From assembly GCA_003512125.1 (NCBI GenBank), contig DOSQ01000002.1, positions 1,050 through 13,165 of the forward strand: DNA of 12,116 nucleotides, read 5' to 3'. The position numbers and the translations under genes are program-made. The stretch's first letter is position 1. Each line of letters opens with the position of its first letter. The notes under the pieces were generated by a model. The model saw only the letters and a list, made by a program, of their open reading frames with translations, had not been told where the DNA came from and did no database searches. Below are positions 7,839 through 12,116 of this stretch, in pieces. This stretch comes from Acidaminococcaceae bacterium. Lineage in GTDB: Bacteria; Bacillota; Negativicutes; Acidaminococcales; Acidaminococcaceae.

Positions 7839-8108
7839 TTAAATCTGGTGCATAGCCGTGAATATATCTTCACTCTGCACACGAATCTCCAGCCCGATTT
7901 CTTCAGACAGTCTGTCCAGATGTTCTTTCAGGGCCTTAATACTCATTTTGGAATCTGTCATATCCGCAATCAGGACCATGTTAAAGAATCCGTCCATGAT
8001 GTTCTGATTGATATTCAGAACATTGACCTGATTATTGGCAAGTATATTGGTAACTTTGGCTATAATGCCAACTTTATCTTTTCCCACTACAGTAACAACG
8101 ATACGCAT
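7839..8108 (-). CDS. ACT domain protein UPF0237
   Basis: A single ACT domain of 89 residues, matching the UPF0237 family in length and sequence. ACT domains bind small ligands, usually amino acids, and regulate metabolic enzymes. The start MRIVVTVVGKDKVGIIAKVT is the typical first strand and Gly-containing loop, and ILDINQ-like NVLNINQNIMDGFFNM is the second strand region. A ribosome site AGGGG lies before the ATG. The next gene is UPF0210, 14 bases downstream, with its ribosome site overlapping this gene's stop, so the two should be co-translated. The ligand is unknown. Confidence 0.93.
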   Translation of the reverse strand: MRIVVTVVGKDKVGIIAKVTNILANNQVNVLNINQNIMDGFFNMVLIADMTDSKMSIKALKEHLDRLSEEIGLEIRVQSEDIFTAMHQI

Positions 8109-8166
8109 TGTAATACCCCTTCCTTCCCTCTTATAATCAGCGTCTCCTTAAGCAAATTAACAAATG

Positions 8167-8190
8167 TACGGACAGCCTCCGTATTTTTTT
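8167..8190 (+). terminator. Hairpin with T tract, in terminator orientation on the plus strand
   Basis: TACGGA and TCCGTA flank a five-base loop and are followed by seven T on the plus strand. It lies directly after the HAD gene stop. On the minus strand the hairpin is followed only by CATTTGTT, so it would be a weak terminator there. As drawn it would stop antisense transcription coming from under the ACT/UPF0210 genes. Confidence 0.5.
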
Positions 8191-8842
8191 ATTGTATCAC
8201 ATAACGCAAAATTTCAAAAGGTTCATCAACAATGACCTCAGCCTTCTGCTCTTCCAGGAATTTTCTTCCTTTGAATCCCCATGCCACACTGATACAGGAG
8301 ATCCCCGCATTTGCCGCTGCCTGCAGATCAACTTCCGAATCTCCCACATAAACGGCTTCTTCCCTTTCCACATGAAGATTCTTCATGGCTTCCCATATTA
8401 AATCCGGTGCCGGTTTTTTGGCGATTCCCTCCCGTTCGCCGGACACCGAGGAAAACAGACTGCCAAAATACTCCGGAACCAGTTCCTGCACGGCAAAATC
8501 AGGTTTGTTCGAAACGACACCAAGCAGGAATCCCTCTTTGGCCAGTTCTTCCAGCATCTTCATGATACCCGGGTAGGGGCCAGTGTTATCTTTGCAATGC
8601 TCTTTATAAAAAATATTGAAATCTTCACGTACCCGTTCCAACGCCCACTCTTCCCTGTCAGGAGACACCGCCCTCTCGATCAGCTTCCGTGCCCCGTTTC
8701 CCACAAAGCGCCGGATATCTTCCACAGACCGCTCCGGAAATCCGTTTTTCCGTAATGCATAATTTGTCCCTTCCGCCAGATCCGTCAGCGTATCCAGCAG
8801 CGTACCGTCCAAATCAAAAATTATCGCTTTATACCGTTTCAT
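8189..8842 (-). CDS. HAD-superfamily phosphatase, phosphoglycolate phosphatase-like
   Basis: The 217-residue protein is a haloacid dehalogenase-type phosphohydrolase of the Gph/PGP group. Motif I is FDLDGTLLDT, with nucleophile Asp10 and general acid Asp12. A helical cap follows; motif II is in VVSNKPD, and motif IV is VYVGDSEVDLQAA with the Mg-binding aspartates. This organisation fits 2-phosphoglycolate or pyrophosphate phosphatases, but HAD substrates cannot be set by sequence motifs alone. I chose the ATG at 8840-8842: it has AGAGGG just upstream and begins right before motif I. The frame runs 57 codons further up, but overlaps the PTS gene. It lies 71 bases after the EIIA gene and may share its transcript. 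Confidence 0.9.
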   Translation of the reverse strand: MKRYKAIIFDLDGTLLDTLTDLAEGTNYALRKNGFPERSVEDIRRFVGNGARKLIERAVSPDREEWALERVREDFNIFYKEHCKDNTGPYPGIMKMLEELAKEGFLLGVVSNKPDFAVQELVPEYFGSLFSSVSGEREGIAKKPAPDLIWEAMKNLHVEREEAVYVGDSEVDLQAAANAGISCISVAWGFKGRKFLEEQKAEVIVDEPFEILRYVIQ

Positions 8843-8913
8843 TCTTACCCTCTTCGCCCTGTATTGTTTTTGAAACCGATTCCATTTCCCGATAAGGCAG
8901 CTATTGTTCCGCC

Positions 8914-9390
8914 TCAGCCGATTTCCACCGCATCTTCCAGCGCTTTTACACGACCGGCCTTTAACAGGGTAACCTCTTTGCCTTCCGGCAAATCGGTAAA
9001 CACACAGAGACACGCGTCGGAAGGCGCATTCGCTTTCACATAATCCGTGTCAAAGGCCAGCAGCTTATCGCCTTTTTTCACTTCCTGCCCTTCGGTAACA
9101 TATACAGTAAAACCATTCCCTTTTAAATTTACCGTATCAATGCCGATATGCAGCAGATATTCCGTCCCGTCTTTTGTGGTCAGTCCCAAAGCGTGCTTTG
9201 TTTCAAAAATAAAACCCACTGTGCTGTCGGCAGGCGCAAATACATCGCCGTCAGCCGGCTTTACCATGAAACCGTCGCCGTTCATTTTCTCGGCAAACGC
9301 TTCATCCGGTGTCTCTGTGATGGAACAAAGAACTCCGGTAAAGGGACTTGCAAACTTCTCTTTCTTTTTACCAAACAATGAACCAAACAT
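8914..9390 (-). CDS. Stand-alone glucose-type PTS IIA component (Crr-like)
   Basis: A 158-residue EIIA-Glc domain protein, which accepts phosphate from HPr and passes it to an EIIB. It begins with a family-typical short basic stretch (MFGSLFGKKKE), then ASPFTGV. The two active-site histidines are visible: His66 in ETKHALGL, and the phosphorylated His81 in YLLHIGIDTVNL. The C-terminal half has the flattened-barrel repeats GQEVKKGDKLL. No IIB or IIC domain is fused or adjacent, so it must serve a permease encoded elsewhere. It could also be regulatory, as stand-alone EIIA-Glc is in enterobacteria; that part is inference. A GAGGTGAT ribosome site precedes the ATG. It lies 47 bases after the DUF2905 gene. 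Confidence 0.94.
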   Translation of the reverse strand: MFGSLFGKKKEKFASPFTGVLCSITETPDEAFAEKMNGDGFMVKPADGDVFAPADSTVGFIFETKHALGLTTKDGTEYLLHIGIDTVNLKGNGFTVYVTEGQEVKKGDKLLAFDTDYVKANAPSDACLCVFTDLPEGKEVTLLKAGRVKALEDAVEIG

Positions 9391-9437
9391 GATCTATCAC
9401 CTCGTAAAAGTTTCGGTACTGCTTCTCTTGTCTGTTA

Positions 9438-9650
9438 TCAACGGAACAGGTGGGCCAGCACACTCAGTATCACACTGATGACGATACAGCTTACCCATGG
9501 GAAATAAAAACTCCCATGCTTGCCTTCCATATGGATATCCCCCGGAAGGCTGCCAAACGGCAGGAACTTTCCGCCAAAATGGATGACCACTCCTGTAATT
9601 ACCAATATGATCCCCAACTGGATCAGCATCTTTCCCAGACCACCGGACAT
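9438..9650 (-). CDS. DUF2905 family small membrane protein
   Basis: A 70-residue protein of unknown function that matches DUF2905. It has two hydrophobic segments, at about residues 8-24 and 51-68. Between them is the family's hallmark loop FGSLPGDIHMEG, which resembles the usual Gly-x-Leu-Pro-Gly-Asp-Ile motif. The start chosen is the ATG at 9648-9650, with AAGGAG six bases upstream. An ATG 25 codons further up gives an extension without a ribosome site or family resemblance. It is the first gene of the minus-strand run that includes the PTS IIA and HAD genes. Confidence 0.85.
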   Translation of the reverse strand: MSGGLGKMLIQLGIILVITGVVIHFGGKFLPFGSLPGDIHMEGKHGSFYFPWVSCIVISVILSVLAHLFR

Positions 9651-9841
9651 GGCAAACTCCTTTTCTCTTCCATACCTCAGCTTACTGAACAGAAAATCTC
9701 TGTCAGAATAAAAAATTTTGAGCAATTCCTAAAATTTGTATAGATATTCTTACCGATTTATTATAAAATATATAGATGTAAAAACCAACTGTTTTTTCTT
9801 TATTCCCAAAAGTTATTTCATTTTCGAGAGGAGATTTTATT

Positions 9842-10204
9842 ATGCCTTATGTAAACATCAAAATTACAAAAGAAGGTAACGTCACTCCGGAACAGAAACG
9901 TCAGCTGATTGAGGGCGCTACCAAACTGCTGGCCGATGTGCTTCACAAAAACACAAAAACCCTTGTTGTGACCATTGATGAAGTTGACATGGATAACTGG
10001 GGCATCGGCGGCGTACCGGTAACCGAACTCCGTAAGATCGCCAAAGAAAAAGCCGCGGCGGAAGCCAAGGCTGCCGAAGCCGCAGCGAAAGAAGAAGCCA
10101 AGGCCAAAAAGAAAGCGGAAAAAGAAATGGCCAAAGCCGCCAAAGCGGAAGAAAAAGCAAAAAAGGAAGCCGCAAAAAAAGAAAAGAAAGCAAAGAAAAA
10201 ATAA
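9842..10204 (+). CDS. 4-oxalocrotonate tautomerase-family protein with Ala/Lys/Glu-rich C-terminal tail
   Basis: The protein has 120 residues. Residues 1-63 are a tautomerase-superfamily (4-OT) domain: after Met removal, Pro2 would be the catalytic N-terminal proline, followed by YVNIKITKEG, the helix TPEQKRQLIEGATKLLADVL and the strand LVVTIDEV. Members are usually about 60-80 residues. Residues 67-120 form an extra tail made of only Ala (21), Lys (21), Glu (11) and one Met, with net charge about +10, ending AKKK. It should be a long helix or a disordered cationic tail. GAGAGGAG seven bases before the ATG is a strong ribosome site. The gene is alone on the plus strand, divergent from DUF2905 and convergent with ogt, with a terminator behind it. 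The enzyme domain is clear; the tail's role is unknown, with nucleic-acid or envelope binding as options. Confidence 0.9.
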   Translation: MPYVNIKITKEGNVTPEQKRQLIEGATKLLADVLHKNTKTLVVTIDEVDMDNWGIGGVPVTELRKIAKEKAAAEAKAAEAAAKEEAKAKKKAEKEMAKAAKAEEKAKKEAAKKEKKAKKK

Positions 10205-10286
10205 AATCTTTCCTTCTTTAGAGAGAGTTTTTTATCAAAGCGTTTATTTTTTTAATTTTCAGAAAAACATTTTTCAGTCAGACCCG

Positions 10287-10330
10287 GCCTTCGTGATAAG
10301 CAATATCTGCCTGTCACGAAGGCTTTTTTT
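10287..10330 (+). terminator. Intrinsic terminator of the tautomerase gene
   Basis: GCCTTCGTGA (10287-10296) and TCACGAAGGC (10314-10323) form a perfect ten-base-pair stem, followed by seven T on the plus strand. The tail of the T tract overlaps the stop of the convergent ogt gene. The minus strand lacks a T tract after the hairpin, so it acts mainly on plus-strand transcripts. Confidence 0.92.
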
Positions 10331-10940
10331 ATTTCTTTTTCGGCCAGAACAGCAGCGTCATATCCGTATGCTCATGCTGCAGTAATTTGTACTTCATATC
10401 CAGCCCGCCTGCATAGCCTGTTAAGTTTCCATCGCTTCCGACCACGCGGTGACAGGGGATGATAACGGCCACAGGGTTATGCCCCACTGCTCCGCCGATT
10501 GCCTGGGCCGACATCTTTTCTTTATGCAATTTCCTGGCAACGACCTTTCCGATTGCCCCATACGTTTCAGTCTTTCCGTAAGGAATCTTCAGAAGTTCCT
10601 GCCAGACCAGTTTTCGGAATTCACTGCCCTGCGGCGCCAAAGGCAGTTTCCCGGGATCCGGCTTTTCTCCGGCAAAATATGCATCCAGCCAGGCGAAAAC
10701 CTTATTCAGAAGCTGTATTGCCTTATTACGACCTGTCTCTTGCTTTCTTTTGTTATTCTCCTCATCTGCTGCGACATTTTCTTTTGCATTTATTGAGGTT
10801 ATCTCATTTTGGCTAATCAGCTCTGCTGTTTTCCACAGCCCACATTCCTGCGTTGCAAACCCGGCCTCCAGTACATGGGTCCCGTTACAAACAATGGTAA
10901 TATTCCCCAGCGGGGAACAGTACACCGAAGCATAAATCAT
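10329..10940 (-). CDS. ogt: Methylated-DNA--protein-cysteine S-methyltransferase (O6-alkylguanine-DNA alkyltransferase)
   Basis: The protein transfers alkyl groups from O6-alkylguanine in DNA to its own cysteine, a suicide repair reaction. It has 203 residues. The active-site motif IPCHRVV contains acceptor Cys163. It is preceded by the DNA-binding helix region YGKTETYGAIGKVVARKL, with AIGGAVGHNPVAVI leading into the motif and GNLTGYAGGL following it, all standard for Ogt/MGMT. The N-terminal domain starts MIYASVYCSPLGNITIV. Residues about 40-75 form a polar insertion (NEITSINAKENVAADEENNK) that makes it longer than the usual 160-180 residues. GGAGAG lies before the ATG. It is a single minus-strand gene, divergent from the nitrogenase-like gene. 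Confidence 0.95.
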   Translation of the reverse strand: MIYASVYCSPLGNITIVCNGTHVLEAGFATQECGLWKTAELISQNEITSINAKENVAADEENNKRKQETGRNKAIQLLNKVFAWLDAYFAGEKPDPGKLPLAPQGSEFRKLVWQELLKIPYGKTETYGAIGKVVARKLHKEKMSAQAIGGAVGHNPVAVIIPCHRVVGSDGNLTGYAGGLDMKYKLLQHEHTDMTLLFWPKKK

Positions 10941-11041
10941 ATTATTCTCTCCTCTCTTCCCGTTCCGGCAGATTCCCGAATCTTAAGGAAGCACTGATTA
11001 CTTTACCTGCACGCTAACTGGTGCTTTTTGTGACTGACTGC

Positions 11042-11075
11042 GTCAATGTCCCGCAACGCAGCTGCGGGCACTGAC
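11042..11075. repeat. GC-rich imperfect inverted repeat
   Basis: CCCGCA (11050-11055) pairs with TGCGGG (11063-11068), and flanking GTCA/TGAC extends it with small mismatches to about 34 bases. No T tract follows on either strand, so it is not a standard terminator. It could be a dispersed palindromic repeat or a cruciform site. Confidence 0.55.
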
Positions 11076-11144
11076 ATTTGTCTTCCAGCCATAATTGTAC
11101 GTTTATATTATTTTACCACATTTTCCCTATAGCGGCCTTTCATA

Positions 11145-11153
11145 TGTTATAAT
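11145..11153 (+). promoter_or_regulatory. Extended -10 promoter for the nitrogenase-like gene
   Basis: TGTTATAAT is a perfect TGN-TATAAT extended -10 element. No good -35 is seen 16-18 bases upstream, which extended -10 promoters tolerate. Transcription would start near 11160. Confidence 0.6.
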
Positions 11154-11175
11154 ATAAAAGTTAAAACAATACTGA

Positions 11176-11194
11176 ATTGAGACTGATTCTTAAT
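11176..11194 (+). promoter_or_regulatory. Possible Fur-family operator
   Basis: ATTGAGACTGATTCTTAAT is a 9-1-9 inverted repeat with 7 of 9 symmetric positions. Its core TGAGACTGATTCTTA agrees with the Fur-type palindrome TGAGAATCATTCTCA at 12 of 15 positions. It lies at about +16 to +34 relative to the predicted start, where binding would block transcription. A nitrogenase-like iron-sulfur protein is a sensible target of iron regulation. This is a single-site match by eye. Confidence 0.4.
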
Positions 11195-11291
11195 AAAGTG
11201 TTTTACACGTTGTTGTTTTAAAATAACGGAAATGCTTTGAAAACATTTGGCTGTAAACGGAATCTGAAGAACCGGAAATCGGTGGTGAAAT

Positions 11292-12116
11292 ATGGAAAAG
11301 AAAAATAAATTAGCTACCAAATGGCTTTTTACAAAAAACAAATCCTGCAGCTGTACCATGCCCGGCGTGTGGCGGGCAGTGAGTTTCTGTGACGGATGTG
11401 CCGTCATCTTCCACAGCCCTTTGGGCTGCGCCCACGTGGCCACATTGATGGACCTGGGCGCCCAATACCGTCTCATCGGTGATCATCAGGACGAAAACAG
11501 GGACACGGTCCCCCTCATTTCCTCCAATCTGCAGGAAAAAGACTGTATCTTCGGCGGCGTGGAAAAACTGCGGGGCTGTATCGCCCACGTGATGGAAACC
11601 TGGCAGCCCCAATGCCTTTTTATTGCCACATCCTGCGTGGCCGGCGTCATCGGCGACGATGTGCAGCAGGAAGCAGAAGACGCGGAAGCGAAATACGACA
11701 TCCCTGTCCTTTGTGTACCTTACGGCGGCTTTCTGGGCGGAGAATACTCTGACGGCTATTTCCAAACCGTACGGCTGATTATGGAACGCTTCATCAAGCC
11801 GCAGCCGAAAGTGCCGGGCCGCGTCCTGCTGTTCGGCGACCAGATGGGCCCCTGCGGCCAGTACGCCCGGGAAGTAAAGCGGCTGCTTTCGTATTTTGGT
11901 TTGGACGTGAAGTGGCAGTTCCCCGGTTATGTTCCTTTTGCAGAATGGAGTGAGCTTTCTACCGCTTCCCTGCTGATTCCGTTAAGCTATGCCGGACAGA
12001 CCCAGGGCGGCCTGGAAAAAGCGGCGGCGGAATGGGCCGAACGGTTCGGCACCCAGTCCATTTGCGACGTTTACCCGGTCGGCTGGCAGAACACCTGTAC
12101 CTGGCTGCGGAAAATT
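11292..12116 (+). CDS. Nitrogenase component 1-type oxidoreductase (3' end missing)
   Basis: The frame is open from the ATG at 11292 to the window edge (275 codons) and lacks its C-terminal part. A stop three bases-in-frame upstream (11286-11288) makes this the first possible start; GGTGG just before it is a modest ribosome site. The sequence resembles NifD/NifK-type subunits: HSPLGCAHV (Cys46) corresponds to NifD HGPVGC, SSNLQEKDCIFGGVEKL to the NifD EKDIVFGG segment, and ATSCVAGVIGDDV (Cys115) to SECPVGLIGDDI. With Cys19 or Cys21 in KSCSC as the first ligand, the spacing copies the three P-cluster cysteines. True NifD is longer at the N-terminus, so this is probably a nitrogenase-like protein of unknown substrate, not a nitrogen-fixing subunit. 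It would need a NifH-like reductase, perhaps encoded just beyond the window. Confidence 0.85.
   Translation, partial: MEKKNKLATKWLFTKNKSCSCTMPGVWRAVSFCDGCAVIFHSPLGCAHVATLMDLGAQYRLIGDHQDENRDTVPLISSNLQEKDCIFGGVEKLRGCIAHVMETWQPQCLFIATSCVAGVIGDDVQQEAEDAEAKYDIPVLCVPYGGFLGGEYSDGYFQTVRLIMERFIKPQPKVPGRVLLFGDQMGPCGQYAREVKRLLSYFGLDVKWQFPGYVPFAEWSELSTASLLIPLSYAGQTQGGLEKAAAEWAERFGTQSICDVYPVGWQNTCTWLRKI

Larger units (their letters stand above)
10941..11291. other. 351-base intergenic region between divergent ogt and the nitrogenase-like gene
   Basis: No coding region is apparent. It holds the ogt ribosome site on the left, a GC-rich hairpin (11042-11075), an extended -10 promoter (11145-11153) and a Fur-box-like operator (11176-11194), then an untranslated leader of about 130 bases before the ATG at 11292. 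I see no RNA family I can name, and no clear ogt promoter. Confidence 0.6.

Noticed and set aside
9736..9767. Promoter for the tautomerase gene (TTGTAT ... TATAAA)
   Set aside because: The spacing is 20 bases and both hexamers are imperfect in a very A/T-rich stretch. A promoter must be nearby, but I cannot place it.
10038..10204. Tandem DNA repeat in the Lys/Ala-rich coding stretch
   Set aside because: Short GCCAAG and GCGGAA units recur, but irregularly. The pattern follows amino acid composition and shows no fixed repeat unit.
11310..11765. 151-codon minus-strand frame at the right end
   Set aside because: It is antisense to the nitrogenase-like gene, whose cysteine motifs are clear on the plus strand.

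Overview
The window looks like a chromosomal segment of an anaerobic, low-to-mid GC Firmicute of the Negativicutes type, with an Acidaminococcus-like organism as the best guess. The grounds are strong AGGAGG-type ribosome binding sites, a T-box riboswitch, a TRAP carboxylate transporter, the UPF0210/ACT gene pair and a nitrogenase-like oxidoreductase. This placement is inference. No IS element, phage gene, tRNA, rRNA or CRISPR array was seen.

Layout: almost everything from 1 to 9650 is on the minus strand. Positions 1-2290 carry a dctP-dctQ-dctM TRAP transporter operon (dctM is cut by the window edge). It is preceded by a near-consensus promoter (2633-2661) and a T-box leader with intrinsic terminator (about 2394-2626), so import is apparently tied to the charging of a tRNA. 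Upstream lie a beta-CASP metallo-beta-lactamase-fold protein (2740-4347), a short RecQ-type helicase (4524-5744) and endonuclease III (5761-6399), an RNA/DNA maintenance group. Next come the conserved pair UPF0210 (6460-7824) and ACT-domain UPF0237 (7839-8108), a HAD phosphatase (8189-8842), a stand-alone glucose-type PTS IIA protein (8914-9390) and a small DUF2905 membrane protein (9438-9650).

At 9842 the strand changes. A plus-strand gene encodes a 4-oxalocrotonate tautomerase domain fused to a 54-residue tail made almost only of Ala, Lys and Glu, and ends at a strong terminator. Convergent to it is an O6-alkylguanine-DNA alkyltransferase (10329-10940, minus). A 351-base intergenic region follows with a GC-rich hairpin, an extended -10 promoter and a Fur-box-like 19-mer. 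These lead into a plus-strand nitrogenase component 1-like gene that runs off the right edge.

The most interesting items are the T-box-controlled TRAP transporter, the nitrogenase-like gene with its possible iron-responsive operator, and the tautomerase with a histone-H1-like tail. None can be called a new system from this window alone, because both edge operons are truncated.
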